This document shows, one piece after another, positions 26,482 to 35,865 of a stretch of 64,000 nucleotides of DNA. The position numbers and the translations under genes were made by a program. The notes under the pieces were generated by a model. The model had not been told where the DNA came from. It did not search any database and saw nothing but the letters and a program-made list of their open reading frames with translations. Each line of letters opens with the position of its first letter. The first letter of the stretch is position 1. The stretch is from positions 1,550,001-1,614,000 of the forward strand of contig OZ241973.1 of assembly GCA_965204295.1 (NCBI GenBank), written 5' to 3'. This DNA is from JAWKWH01 sp965204295 (GTDB taxonomy: Bacteria; Pseudomonadota; Alphaproteobacteria; Rhizobiales; Rhizobiaceae).

Positions 26482-27522
26482 ATGTTGAAACGGTTTTTGA
26501 CAGTCGTGCTGGCGACAGGCGCCTTGTCGGTGATGAACTTTACGGCCGGTGCGCAGGAATTCACGTTCAAGCTCCATCACCTGCTCAGCGCCAAGGCGCC
26601 TGCGCACACAAAAATGCTGGAACCGTGGGTCAGGGCAGTCGAGGAAAACTCCGGCGGCAGGGTCAAGATCGAAATTTTTCCGTCAATGTCGCTGGGCGGC
26701 AGACCGCCGGAACTTGTCCAACAGGCCCGCGACGGGGTGGTCGACATCGTCTGGACGGTTAACGGCTATACGCCAGGCCTGTTCCCGCGAACGGAGGTTT
26801 TTGAGTTGCCTTTTGTTTTTGTCAACGATCCGAGGGCGACCAATCTGGCGATGCATGACATCTTCGAATCCGATCTTCGCCAGGAATATCAAGGCCTTGA
26901 GGTGATGTTCCTGCATGTCCACGCCGGACAGGGCATTCAAATGCGCGAGAAGCCGGTGCGTTCGCCATCAGACCTTGCGGGCACGAAAATGCGCATACCG
27001 ACAAGGACCGGCGCCTGGATCATCGAAGCGCTGGGCGCGTCCCCCGTGGCGATGCCCGTTCCGGAGTTGCCGCAGGCCCTGTCAAAAGGTGTCGTTGACG
27101 GCGCTTTCATTCCCTGGGAGATCATCGCGCCGCTGAAGATCCAGGAGCAAACCAAGTACCAGATCGAGGGAACGGACAAAGCCCGCTTCGGCACGACGAC
27201 ATTCCAGGTTTCAATGAACAAGACCCGCTGGGACGGTTTGCCGGACGACATCAAAAAGGCGTTCAAGGATGCGTCGGGACCGGAATGGTGGGGGCAGGTC
27301 GGCGATATCTGGCGTGCTTCGGATGATTTCGGTATTACGCTGGCGGTCGATTCAGGCAATGAGCACATCGTGTTGACGGAGGACGAGACCAACGCGTTTC
27401 GTGAAACGCTCGAACCGGTTGTGCAACGCTGGGTCGACGAGGTTATGGACAAAGGCATCGACGGTGCCGCTCTGGTCGGTAAAGCGCGTTCCGGCATTGC
27501 CAGACATGCCGCCGGCGGATGA
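26482..27522 (+). CDS. dctP: TRAP transporter substrate-binding protein
   Basis: 346 residues from ATG 26482 after AAGGAGAATTCGGT. Signal peptide MLKRFLTVVLATGALSVMNF..AGA. The DctP fold is shown by FKLHHLLSAKAPAHTKMLEPW, GGRVKIEIFPSMSLGGRPPEL, GLEVMFLHVHAGQGIQMREK, AGTKMRIPTRTGAW (with the carboxylate-binding Arg) and GVVDGAFIPWEI. It delivers an organic acid-type ligand to DctQM. The substrate is not known; context next to a MetE-like protein and amine-oxidase genes hints at a methylated or amino compound (inference). Confidence 0.92.
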   Translation: MLKRFLTVVLATGALSVMNFTAGAQEFTFKLHHLLSAKAPAHTKMLEPWVRAVEENSGGRVKIEIFPSMSLGGRPPELVQQARDGVVDIVWTVNGYTPGLFPRTEVFELPFVFVNDPRATNLAMHDIFESDLRQEYQGLEVMFLHVHAGQGIQMREKPVRSPSDLAGTKMRIPTRTGAWIIEALGASPVAMPVPELPQALSKGVVDGAFIPWEIIAPLKIQEQTKYQIEGTDKARFGTTTFQVSMNKTRWDGLPDDIKKAFKDASGPEWWGQVGDIWRASDDFGITLAVDSGNEHIVLTEDETNAFRETLEPVVQRWVDEVMDKGIDGAALVGKARSGIARHAAGG

Positions 27523-28031
27523 CGGAAACATCGGAAGCCGAACGGCGAATCGGGCCTGACGGTCCGGTTCGCCGCATTGTCGCCGGTTGGGCGCTGGCCG
27601 GTGGAGCAATGTTGCTTGTCACCGTCACGATGAATGTATTGTCCGTGGCCGGCGGGGTTTTCTGGAAACCCTTTCCCGGAGATTTCGAACTGACGGAAAT
27701 AGGGGTCGCCATCGCCGCGTTCTCTTTTCTTCCGTATTGTCAGCTTACCGGCGCCAATGTGACGGCGGACATCTTTACGACCAACGCCTCAAGAAAAATA
27801 CTGGCTTTCTTTTCGCTGTTCGCCTCTGTCGTTGCACTGGGTTTCAGCCTGCTTCTGGCCCATCGCATGTATTTTGGAATGCTGGATCAGAAGGTCTACG
27901 GGTACACCACGGCAATCCTTCAGGTGCCGCACTGGCTGGCCTATATTCCGATCCTGATCTCACTGTTGCTGCTCGCCATCGCGGCAGCCTTGACACTGTA
28001 CGATACGATTCGTTGCCTTGGGAAAGATTGA
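27519..28031 (+). CDS. dctQ: TRAP transporter small permease
   Basis: 170 residues with four helices: VAGWALAGGAMLLVTVTMNVLSVAG, FELTEIGVAIAAFSFLPYCQ, ILAFFSLFASVVALGFSLLLAH and AYIPILISLLLLAIAAALTLYD. It overlaps the dctP stop by four bases (ATGA) and bridges to the large permease dctM four bases downstream. Confidence 0.9.
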   Translation: MTETSEAERRIGPDGPVRRIVAGWALAGGAMLLVTVTMNVLSVAGGVFWKPFPGDFELTEIGVAIAAFSFLPYCQLTGANVTADIFTTNASRKILAFFSLFASVVALGFSLLLAHRMYFGMLDQKVYGYTTAILQVPHWLAYIPILISLLLLAIAAALTLYDTIRCLGKD

Positions 28032-28034
28032 TCG

Positions 28035-29393
28035 GTGACCGGCACGCTTTTAACCGGATTCGCCGGTCTTGCGGTTCTGGTATTCCTGATCGCCATTCGC
28101 ATGCCAATCGCCTATGCAATGATCCTCGTCGGCGGGATTGGCGTTACCCTGCTCAACGGCGCCGCAATATTCATGAGCCAGCTAAAGACATTGGCTTATG
28201 GACAATTTTCGATTTTCGATCTCTCCGTTGTTCCGATGTTCGTGCTGATGGGGGCGCTGGCGACGCGAACCGGTCTCAGCCAGGACATGTTCAGAGCCGC
28301 CAATGCATGGCTTGGATGGCTGCGCGGCGGAACGGCAATGGCGGCCATCGCGGCCTGCGCGACATTCGGAGCGGTATGCGGTTCGTCGCTGGCGACAGCC
28401 TCGACCATGGGGCGCGTCGCGCTTCCTGAACTGAGGCGCTACAAATATTCCGGCGCGCTGGCGACAGGCACGCTGGCCGCCGGCGGTGTGCTCGGGATTC
28501 TGATCCCGCCTTCGGTGGTGCTGATCATTTACGCGGTTATCGTCGAAGCCAACATCGTCACCATGTTCATGGCGGCGCTGATACCGGGCCTGCTGGCAGT
28601 GATCCTGTTCCTGCTTACGATCGCCCTCTATGTGCTGTTGCGCCCGGAGGCGGGTCCTCGAGGCGGTGTAGGCAACCGCGAGGAATTCATTTCGGCCACG
28701 CTCGGGGTCATCCCGGTTCTGGCTATATTCTTGCTGGTGATCGGCGGCATCTACGCCGGATTTTACAATCCGACGCCGGCGGCCTCCGTGGGCGTGTTCC
28801 TTGTCTGGCTTTACGGAGTTGCCCGGCGCCGTTTACCGCTGGCGGAACTTCGTGAATCGCTTTTCGAGACCGCCAAAACGACGGGGATGATCTATCTCAT
28901 CCTGCTCGGCGCCGAAATGCTGAAAATCTTCATGTCACGCGCCGGCGTGCCGCAGGCCACCGCCGAGTGGATGGCGCAGTCCGGTCTCGCGCCAATGACC
29001 GTCCTCGCGCTGCTGCTGCTGGCGCTGATCCTGCTGGGCTGCCTGATGGACAGCCTGTCGATGATCCTGCTGGTCATCCCGTTTTTTTGGCCTGTACTGA
29101 TCGAGATGAACGGTGGCGTCTATCAGGGCGCGGACGGATCCGGATTTGGCATGAGCACCGAAGATCTCAAGATCTGGTTCGGTATTCTGGCGCTCATAGT
29201 CGTCGAGCTCGGCCTGATCACGCCGCCGGTCGGAATGAATGTGTTTGTGATTTCAGCGCTGGCCAAGGGCGTGCCGATGAGCGAGACATTCAAGGGTGTG
29301 ATGCCGTTCTTTGGAACCGAACTCATCCGGGTAGTTATCCTTCTCGCCTTTCCGGCGCTGACGTTATGGTTGCCGCGGCTACTGAGCGGATAG
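28035..29393 (+). CDS. dctM: TRAP transporter large permease
   Basis: 452 residues with about twelve helices and a GTG start at 28035 (VTGTLLTGFAGLAVL). Family text includes FAAVCGSSLATASTMGRVALPEL-like segment (FGAVCGSSLATAS), GTLAAGGVLGILIPPSVVLI and LGLITPPVGMNVFVI. It forms the ion-driven channel with DctQ, loaded by DctP. Intact. The downstream gap (29394-29576) shows no gene. Confidence 0.93.
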   Translation: MTGTLLTGFAGLAVLVFLIAIRMPIAYAMILVGGIGVTLLNGAAIFMSQLKTLAYGQFSIFDLSVVPMFVLMGALATRTGLSQDMFRAANAWLGWLRGGTAMAAIAACATFGAVCGSSLATASTMGRVALPELRRYKYSGALATGTLAAGGVLGILIPPSVVLIIYAVIVEANIVTMFMAALIPGLLAVILFLLTIALYVLLRPEAGPRGGVGNREEFISATLGVIPVLAIFLLVIGGIYAGFYNPTPAASVGVFLVWLYGVARRRLPLAELRESLFETAKTTGMIYLILLGAEMLKIFMSRAGVPQATAEWMAQSGLAPMTVLALLLLALILLGCLMDSLSMILLVIPFFWPVLIEMNGGVYQGADGSGFGMSTEDLKIWFGILALIVVELGLITPPVGMNVFVISALAKGVPMSETFKGVMPFFGTELIRVVILLAFPALTLWLPRLLSG

Positions 29394-29576
29394 GCGCACG
29401 ATCCATGTTCCGGCGATATGACGCATGTGTATGACCGGGCGGCATCAATATCGAGAACCGGCGGCGAATTACCCGGAAGAGAAATGGAAACAAGGTAATG
29501 AATCCACCCGGCGTGTTTGCAATGGTTCTACTCGCCTGCCGACAAGGACAAACAATAATCAGTGGATAATGCGCGG

Positions 29577-30893
29577 TCAGGCCTCGTCGCTTCTGGACCA
29601 AAGCTCCCAGGCAAGGCGCGCCCTGACGCCGATATCGAGAAATGGCCGCAACGGCAATCTGGAGGGTTCGCCGAGGCTCAGTGCGTCTTCAATCAACGGA
29701 TTTTCCCTGCCGGTGGCCATGTCTGCCGCCAGCATGCCGCCAAAAGTTCCCTTGGTGACTCCAACGGCATTCTGACAAACCGCCGACCATATATCCGGCG
29801 CAAGTCGACCGAACCCCGGCGAGTTGTTTCGCGACAGGCAGACAATACCGCTCCATGTATGTTCCATTTCCACGTCGGAAAGCATCGGGAAACGTTGGTC
29901 GAACAACTCCTTATGGCGCCGCGCGGCCGCCTGCCGCTCGGTTTCGCTTACACGCTGACCGGGGCAGTAATCGATGCCGTGGCGAATCAGAATGCGGTGA
30001 TCGTCGGTATACCGCATGGTAATGCCGACAAACGCATTGGCGGGTGTGAGGCCCCACGGTTTTTCGACGCCATAGGCCTTGCGCTCTTCCTCCGTCAACG
30101 GTCTTGTCAGGCTCGCCTGAGCGGACATATGCAGGAACCGGCGTTGAAAGAAGCCAAACTGCTCGGAAAATCCGTTCGCGGCCATGATCATTTTGGGGGC
30201 GTGTGCTTTCCCGTCCGGCGTCGTCAATTGCACGCCATTTTCGAATCCTGCCTCGACAACCGGTGAGTTCTCATAAAACGAAACATTGTCCGGCAAACTG
30301 TCAGCCAGGCCTCTTGTCAGAGCCGCCGGATTCATCAGCCCCCCGCCCGGCGTATACAATGCGGCGGTGAAGTGGTTTGTCCCCAACTTGACCGCCAGAT
30401 CGTTCTTTTCGATCCAGTGGAACGGTTCGCCAAGCGCTTCCAGTTCTTTTGCGAATGGCTCAAGAACGTCCTTCACGCCCTTTGGCGAAACTGCGGCATG
30501 ATACTTCCCGTCATGGGACCAGTCGCAGGGGAGGTCGTGTGTTTCGACAAGATCCCGCAGGTTTGAAATGGCGTATCGCGCCAGCCTCATGAAGCGATGC
30601 GACCCGTGGAGTTCGTCGAGCGATGAACCGATATTGTGCGGCAGATCAATGGCAAATCCGGAATTGCGGCCGGACGCGTTTTCGCCGGCTTCGCCCGCGT
30701 CGATCAAAATGATATTCCGGTCGGGGCAGTTCTCCGCCAGACGCCTGGCTGCGGCCAGGCCGGCATATCCTGCGCCCAGAACCAGCCAGTCCGCGGATTG
30801 GTCGCCGCTCAAAGCAGGTTTCGGCTGCCGAGACGGAAGAATTGCACTCCATCCGTTCGCCTTGTCGTCCTTGGGTAGGCGAGCGATTTTCAT
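29577..30893 (-). CDS. FAD-dependent amine/amino-acid oxidoreductase (DadA/PuuB-like)
   Basis: 438 residues. FAD-binding motif WLVLGAGYAGLAAARRLAEN near residue 36-56 with IILIDAGE after it; GENASGRNSGF follows, as in glycine/sarcosine/gamma-glutamylputrescine oxidases. The C-terminal part has HTWSGIVCLSRNNSPGFGRL, the usual substrate-domain end. It probably oxidises a secondary or primary amine to imine with electrons going to oxygen or the quinone pool. The start overlaps the cupin gene stop by four bases, so they form an operon controlled from the divergent TetR promoter. Confidence 0.88.
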   Translation of the reverse strand: MKIARLPKDDKANGWSAILPSRQPKPALSGDQSADWLVLGAGYAGLAAARRLAENCPDRNIILIDAGEAGENASGRNSGFAIDLPHNIGSSLDELHGSHRFMRLARYAISNLRDLVETHDLPCDWSHDGKYHAAVSPKGVKDVLEPFAKELEALGEPFHWIEKNDLAVKLGTNHFTAALYTPGGGLMNPAALTRGLADSLPDNVSFYENSPVVEAGFENGVQLTTPDGKAHAPKMIMAANGFSEQFGFFQRRFLHMSAQASLTRPLTEEERKAYGVEKPWGLTPANAFVGITMRYTDDHRILIRHGIDYCPGQRVSETERQAAARRHKELFDQRFPMLSDVEMEHTWSGIVCLSRNNSPGFGRLAPDIWSAVCQNAVGVTKGTFGGMLAADMATGRENPLIEDALSLGEPSRLPLRPFLDIGVRARLAWELWSRSDEA

Positions 30894-31252
30894 GCCTTTT
30901 CCCCCGCCCGGCCTGCCAGGTGGATCGCATAGAACACCAGCGCGTTTTCGGCACGATAAACCAGTTCAGTTCCCTTCGCGAGCCAGATGCAGTCCTTTGG
31001 CTTGGCAGTCAGATCGCCGTCATCGGTTTCGACGGTGATTTCTCCATCCAATACCAAGATTACCTCATCGTCATTGACGGTCCAAGCGATGGCGGCATTT
31101 GTCATGCGGACGAAGCCTGTTCCAAGCTCCGTACCGTCACCGCTACCGCTGACTTCGGCCACCTGCGCCTGATCGCCATAAGCGAATCGCGGCATAAAGG
31201 TTTCTTCGTCCGGCGCAATCACCCGGGGTGCTGACTTGCCATGCGTTGCCAT
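30890..31252 (-). CDS. Cupin-domain protein (EutQ-like)
   Basis: 120 residues from ATG 31252 (MATHGKSAPRVIAPDEE); the frame is open to 31285. A single cupin barrel is seen: WTVNDDEVILVLDGEITVET with the G(X)5HXH-type motif degenerate, and PKDCIWLAKGTELVYRAEN. It resembles EutQ-type ethanolamine cupins. It is coupled to the FAD oxidoreductase and divergent from tetR. Probable role: accessory enzyme or regulator of amine catabolism. Confidence 0.8.
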   Translation of the reverse strand: MATHGKSAPRVIAPDEETFMPRFAYGDQAQVAEVSGSGDGTELGTGFVRMTNAAIAWTVNDDEVILVLDGEITVETDDGDLTAKPKDCIWLAKGTELVYRAENALVFYAIHLAGRAGEKA

Positions 31253-31308
31253 CCGACGTGTGCCTCTCCCGGTTTTCCCTTGCAACGGAACGTAACAAAT
31301 CCTACTCT

Positions 31309-31328
31309 ACCATACAACCCTGTATGGT
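31309..31328. promoter_or_regulatory. Palindromic operator in the cupin/tetR divergent promoter
   Basis: ACCATACAACCCTGTATGGT is an 8-bp perfect inverted repeat with a 4-base spacer, ending 15 bases before the tetR start and 57 bases before the cupin start. TetR-family regulators bind such dyads at divergent promoters, so this is the likely site through which the adjacent TetR protein controls both directions. The link is inference from position. Confidence 0.7.
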
Positions 31329-31343
31329 GGGAGCGGATGAAAC

Positions 31344-31979
31344 GTGACTGACGTTGTGGACGCACCAACATCCAACGGTCGTCTTTCGAATCGGGATTGG
31401 GTGGAGGCAGCGCTCAAAATGCTGGTGGAGGACGGGATTGACGCTGTTCAGATCACACGTCTATCGCGAAATCTGGCGGTGACGCGAGGCAGTTTCTATT
31501 GGCACTTCAGCAGCCGCGAGAATCTGCTCCGGTCGATGATATCGGAATGGCGTTCGGCCAATTCCGGTATCATGGCGGCTGTTCTGGAGAAGTCCGAAAC
31601 GCTCACGGGCGGGATCCTGTCACTGTTCTCTATGTGGGTTGAGGATGAGCAATTCAGTCCGCTGCTCGATCAGGCAATCCGGGACTGGGCGCGGCTGTCC
31701 GATGACATCGGGAAGATTGTCCGCGAAGAAGACAGGGCCCGCATCGAAACGATCGCCCGATTCTTCTCCCGGTTCGATTATGGAAAAACCGAGGCGCTCG
31801 TGCGCGCCCGCGTACTGTATTTTACCCAGATAGGCTACTACGCTCTGAACATGGAAGACAGCATGACCGCGCGAATGGGGATGCTGGATGCCTATTTCAA
31901 GACCTTTACCGGGTGCGGGATCGATGTGACCGAATCCGCGCAATTCCGGTCACGCCTCCTGGTCGGTGAAAACCGATGA
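31344..31979 (+). CDS. TetR-family transcriptional regulator
   Basis: 211 residues, GTG start at 31344. The N-terminal helix-turn-helix spans about residues 18-64: RDWVEAALKMLVEDGIDAVQ, TRLSRNLAVTRGSFYWHFSSRENLL, ending with the typical FYWHF recognition-helix segment. The C-terminal ligand domain is helical. It lies divergent from cupin-oxidase and overlaps the start of the broken mttB by four bases, so it was once co-transcribed with mttB. Confidence 0.9.
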   Translation: MTDVVDAPTSNGRLSNRDWVEAALKMLVEDGIDAVQITRLSRNLAVTRGSFYWHFSSRENLLRSMISEWRSANSGIMAAVLEKSETLTGGILSLFSMWVEDEQFSPLLDQAIRDWARLSDDIGKIVREEDRARIETIARFFSRFDYGKTEALVRARVLYFTQIGYYALNMEDSMTARMGMLDAYFKTFTGCGIDVTESAQFRSRLLVGENR

Positions 31980-33399
31980 GGCCCCGGAGAGGCCGGGGCG
32001 CGGAAAGGCAGGCCGTCGCCGATGCGACGCCGCGTACTCGGGATTACCGCCGATTGAGACATCCATTCGCGCCGCAATCCGTGCTCTCGGCCGATGCGAT
32101 CATCGGAATTCACGCGACCGCGCTGCGCATATTGAGTGAACTCGGCGTCAGGATATTGCTGCCCGAGGCTCGCGATCTGTTCCGAAAAAACAGCGCGCTT
32201 GTTGACGACGACGAGATGGTTCGCATCGGAGCTGATCTGGTTGAAGGCGCTTCAAACAGCGCCGCGCTCTATTTGCCTGCGTGCCTCATCCGCCGAGCGC
32301 GAACAGGCGTTCGAACCGGGCGCAATGCTTTTCATGGCCGGCGCCGGATGCCCGAATGCGACCGATCTGGAACGCGGCCGGCGACCGGGTTCGTTGCGTG
32401 ATTACGAAGAAACGCTGAAACTTCAGCAGTCGTTCGATGTAATCCACATGTTCGGCCCGTCCGCCGAGCCGCAGGATGCGCCGGTTTGGTTCCACCACTA
32501 CGCGATGATGCGCGCGCAATCAGTCCATGACGACAAGCCGATGTTCGCCTATGCGCGCGGCCGGCGACAGGTCGCGGAGAGCTTTGAACCGGTGCGTCTT
32601 GGTCTGGAATTGTCCGAGGAAGAGTTTTCGAAAGGTTCGTGGGTAACCACGATCACCAACTCCCGGCGACAGATCGATATTCCAATGGCTGAAGGCGTCA
32701 TTGACTTCGCCCGCGCCGGCCGCGTCATCACCCCTTTCTGTCTGGCGGGCGCCCGTCGCCTATGGCGGGTTCGGTTCCAATGTCGATATGAAGTCCGGTT
32801 CGCCCGCATTCGGAACCCCCGAGCATGTCAAAATGACGATCGCGTCCGGACAACTCGCCCGCCATATCGGCCTGCCCTGGCGACCGGCGGCCGGCGTTGC
32901 GTCGAACACGGCCGACATGCAGGCGGCCTCCGAAACGCATATGGGTCTGTGGGCGGCAATGTTGGCCAACGCCACGCTTACCGTATATGCGGCGGGCTGG
33001 CAGGAAGGCGGACTGACGTTCGGCTACGAGAAGTTCATCAACGACATCGAAACATTGCAGACGTTGGCGGAACTTTGCTCAGCCGTGCCGCAGGCCGAGG
33101 ATGAACTGGCATGGTCCGCGCTTGCCGATGTCGCTCCGGGCGGGCACTTCTTTGCAACCCGACATACGATGCAGCGGTATCGAGAGGCGTTTTATCGGCC
33201 ACTGGTCGCCGATCTCGCCAATTTTGGAGCCTGGGAAAATGCCGGGGCAAGAACGTCGGCCGAGCGCGCAACCGACATCTGGAAAACCACGCTGGAGGAT
33301 TTCCGCCCTCCCGCTCGCGGCGAATTGGCGGCCGAGCGGATTGCGGGCTACATCAAGAAACACGAAAGAGCGGGCGGAGCACCGCCAACCGGCGAGTGA
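31976..33399 (+). pseudogene. Trimethylamine methyltransferase (MttB/MtgB) family protein, frameshifted and deleted
   Basis: Three frames make up the protein. From ATG 31976: RHPFAPQSVLSADAIIGIHA, LRILSELGVRILLPEARDLF, to LVEG near 32243, where a 1-base shift occurs. Then ALQTAPRSICL, GCPNATDLERGRRPGSLRDY, VIHMFG, to VITPFCLAGA near 32748. Then APVAYGGFGSNVDMKSGSPA, FGTPEHVKMTIASGQLARHI, WQEGGLTFGYEKFINDIETL to the stop at 33399. Between the second and third parts about 30 codons of the family are missing. MttB proteins move a methyl group from trimethylamine or betaine to a corrinoid protein; no corrinoid protein gene is nearby. Confidence 0.87.
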
Positions 33400-33407
33400 A
33401 TCACCGC

Positions 33408-33815
33408 CTATGCGCCCCACCAGCCGATGACAGCTCCGATGATGATTGCCACGCCCAGCCAATGGCCGGCGTCGATAATGGCCAGATCCCAACCGAAACC
33501 CTCATAGCGCTGATTGATCGCAACCGTGGTCGCCATGAATCCCAACCAGACGAAGAAGCCGGAAATCACGCCGTTCCACAATATGATCTCGCCTGTACCC
33601 AGATGGCCGATCACACCGGCCAGAACCTAGGCCATGATCAGCTCGGCGATGAAGCCGGTAATGAAAAGCACCGGTGACATCTTGGCTTCCGCCGGATCAA
33701 TCATTGCCGGCTTCTTCCAGGGTTCGCCAAGCGAACCATAGTAGATCGAACCGAATGCAAACGCCTCGATCGCGACAACAAACACCGCCAGACAGCTGAT
33801 TCCGCATGATCCCAA
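33408..33815 (-). pseudogene. DUF1761 membrane protein, in-frame amber stop and truncated start
   Basis: One minus-strand frame reads LAVFVVAIEAFAFGSIYYGS, KMSPVLFITGFIAELIMA, a TAG at 33627-33629, then VLAGVIGHLGTGEIIL, FFVWLGFMATTVAINQRYEG and IDAGHWLGVAIIIGAVIGWW to the stop. That is the four-helix DUF1761 pattern uninterrupted apart from the stop. The 5' end begins where an IS5-family transposase remnant starts, with no ATG and an upstream in-frame TAA. Function of the family is unknown. Confidence 0.8.
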
Positions 33816-33981
33816 CCTTTATGCGATGCGCAACATGGTTAAGAGGTTCTTCTGCCGGATGAAGGACATGCGACGGCTGACAATGCGATACGAAAAGCTG
33901 AAACGGAATTTCCTGTCCATGCTCCACATCTTCGAAATCAGATGCCGGCTGAATCGAGTCCAGACCCTAATTATTCACTGA
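33805..33981 (+). mobile_element. IS5-family transposase C-terminal remnant
   Basis: Plus-strand text HDPNLYAMRNMVKRFFCRMK followed by DMRRLTMRYEKLKRNFLSML ends at a TGA (33979-33981). This is the last part of an IS5/IS427-group DDE transposase (RNxVERFFxRLKxxRRxxTRYxKLxRNFL). No N-terminal part or terminal repeats survive. It abuts the truncated 5' end of the DUF1761 gene and overlaps by ten bases the 3' end of the UDG-like gene, so deletions around an old insertion probably shaped this locus. Confidence 0.78.
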
Positions 33982-34771
33982 AGATGTCGCGATATCGGTC
34001 CGCGAATTCATCGCAAGACGCTTGCCAAAGCTCTGGTTTTTTTGAGAATGGTGGGCGGCTAGGGTGCTGGGGCCACATGATTAGCTTCATCTCATTGCCG
34101 TTGGCGCACGCAATATCCCATTCCCGAAAAACGTACCTCTTTTTTCGGTAGGCCGCGAAGCGGACTTCGCGATGCGGTTTCTTGATACTGAACCTTGGAA
34201 AGCACTCTTCAAATGCTTCGGCGGTTTTTCGATTGGGGTGCCGCAAGTAGCCCCGTAGGCCAAGCATCACGACGACGCGAGGCCGGAGCCTGTCTCGGAT
34301 TGTGCGCAGGAGCCACGCCGCGAAGTCAGGTCGAACTACGACGTCTTTTGCTTCAGCGCTCCGGCCTGTATGAAGGTTAAGATTGCCGAATAGCGATAAA
34401 GCATCGCATAAAGAAGCCTCGTCTTCGGCGCCGCGAGGTTCGGCCAAGGTCGTCCGGGCCAACGTTCTAAGCTTGTCCCAATAGCCGCGGGGGTCGCAGT
34501 ACCTGGTCCCAGGATGTGGCGAGCCTGCGGTGGGAAATTGATGCCCGCCGCCGGGAGGAGAGTCGGTGTCACCCGGCGCAGGCGAATTTCCGGGTGAAAC
34601 ACCCAAGGTCACAAGCATGGGATTGACAACTGTCGCATTGCCGTAAGGCCATGGCTCGATTGGGCAGTCCCGAGCGAGGCTTTCGTGGATCCGGGAGAGT
34701 TTTTCCGGAGTTATCCGTCGTGCTGCTTGTAATCGCTCCCGGGCCGATGCCGCCCATATATCGTTGGTCAT
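33971..34771 (-). CDS. Uracil-DNA-glycosylase-like protein of unknown function
   Basis: 266 residues from ATG 34769-34771, chosen for the preceding CCAGAGGTTTCG ribosome site; the frame is open to 34858. The chain shows VTLGVSPGNSPAPGDTDSP near residue 52, GNLNLHTGRSA near 130, VVVMLGLRGYLRHP near 170, and IMWPQHPSRPPFSKKP near the end. The G-x-S-P-G and H-P-S elements in this order, around a V-V-M-L-G strand, resemble the UDG-superfamily fold. No catalytic claim can be made. Gene neighbours are remnants and a gap, so it may be a transferred defence or repair orphan. Confidence 0.5.
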   Translation of the reverse strand: MTNDIWAASARERLQAARRITPEKLSRIHESLARDCPIEPWPYGNATVVNPMLVTLGVSPGNSPAPGDTDSPPGGGHQFPTAGSPHPGTRYCDPRGYWDKLRTLARTTLAEPRGAEDEASLCDALSLFGNLNLHTGRSAEAKDVVVRPDFAAWLLRTIRDRLRPRVVVMLGLRGYLRHPNRKTAEAFEECFPRFSIKKPHREVRFAAYRKKRYVFREWDIACANGNEMKLIMWPQHPSRPPFSKKPELWQASCDEFADRYRDIFSE

Positions 34772-34858
34772 CGAAACCTCTGGAGATATCCAATCCCGGC
34801 TATCGAAGGTAGAAAGGTGACTCAGGTTCAGGATGATGTCAACCCCTCGCGAAACCAT

Positions 34859-35428
34859 CCTCGCAACGCTGTCCGTAAATGCCCGAGGTAGGGAGTTGCT
34901 GTTCGATTGCGTTATTTGGGGCCGATCATGGCGAACCGGGCGGAGGGACGGTTCGAGTAGTGGAGAGTCGGGGAGCTATGATGTCAGTGCGAAGTCCAAA
35001 TCTTCATGTTCAAAAGCTAAAGGCCATGCGGTCTATCTCGGCTGCGGGCGTATGCCGCCGGACAGCATGACTCTTCTACCGATCATGGGGCATTCTCCCG
35101 ATTATTCGAATTGACCCGATAGCGCCAAATCCGGCGCCCCGATGGAGGATCAGGCGGTCGCGGGGAGCTGCTGATCGGTTCGCTCTCGCTGACGATGAGG
35201 CCGCCCGCATGCCGCCGGGGAATGGTCCGGCGGTGCGGCCCGACGCGCCAACATCAATGGCTGTGAATGGGAATGACATGATCGTCGTCAAGCCCGACTC
35301 CGGCATTTTTGAGCAGCACCGCCAATCCCGCTGCAAACGAGAACAAACAAGGCGATAAACGCTATTTTCGCGACCTTGCGGGATGTATTGCCGGCATTAT
35401 TGCTTCACGAGCCGTTCAATCGTCGAAT
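34859..35428. other. Gene-poor gap with possible 3' remnant
   Basis: About 570 bases without a convincing gene. On the minus strand near 35265-35400 a fragment reads FAAGLAVLLKNAGVGLDDDH then VIPIHSH and stop, and in the adjacent frame GNTSRKVAKIAFIALFVLV, which looks like one hydrophobic segment and tail of a membrane protein split by a frameshift. Family not recognised. The rest (34860-35250) shows no motif, terminator or RNA gene. Confidence 0.35.
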
Positions 35429-35848
35429 TCAACCTTTCAAACCGCCCATTCCGCAGACTTCCGCCCATTCGGCGTCGGTGACGGGTTGCACCGACAGCCG
35501 CGGATTGTTGACCAGCACCATGTTCGCCAGTTTTTTGTTCGCACGGATATCCGCCAGTGAAACCGGATTGGGCATGTCCTCGATAGCGCGGATGTCGACG
35601 CACTCCCAGCGCACGTCATCCGTCGTCGAATCGGGATGAGCCAACGCGCAGACCTCGACGATTCCGACCACGCTGGTTTCCGTCACCGAATGATAGAAGA
35701 ATCCCCGATCGCCGATCTTCATCGCGCGCATGTTGTTGCGCGCCTGATAGTTGCGCACGCCGTCCCATTCCTGACCTGCCGTTCCCTTGGCCTTCTGGTC
35801 ATCCCAGGACCAGGCGCCGGGTTCCGATTTGAATAGCCAATAGGCCAT
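35429..35848 (-). CDS. EVE-domain protein (thymocyte nuclear protein 1-like)
   Basis: 139 residues forming a single EVE/PUA-like domain: MAYWLFKSEPGAWSWDDQKA, WDGVRNYQARNNMRAMKIGD, GFFYHSVTETSVVGIVEV, and ANKKLANMVLVNNPRLSVQP. EVE domains bind modified bases in DNA or RNA. It lies upstream of nothing on its strand but downstream of gpsA by about 17 bases, so it probably belongs to the tsaD-gpsA operon. Complete. Confidence 0.92.
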   Translation of the reverse strand: MAYWLFKSEPGAWSWDDQKAKGTAGQEWDGVRNYQARNNMRAMKIGDRGFFYHSVTETSVVGIVEVCALAHPDSTTDDVRWECVDIRAIEDMPNPVSLADIRANKKLANMVLVNNPRLSVQPVTDAEWAEVCGMGGLKG

Positions 35849-35865
35849 ATGACACTCCCGTTATC

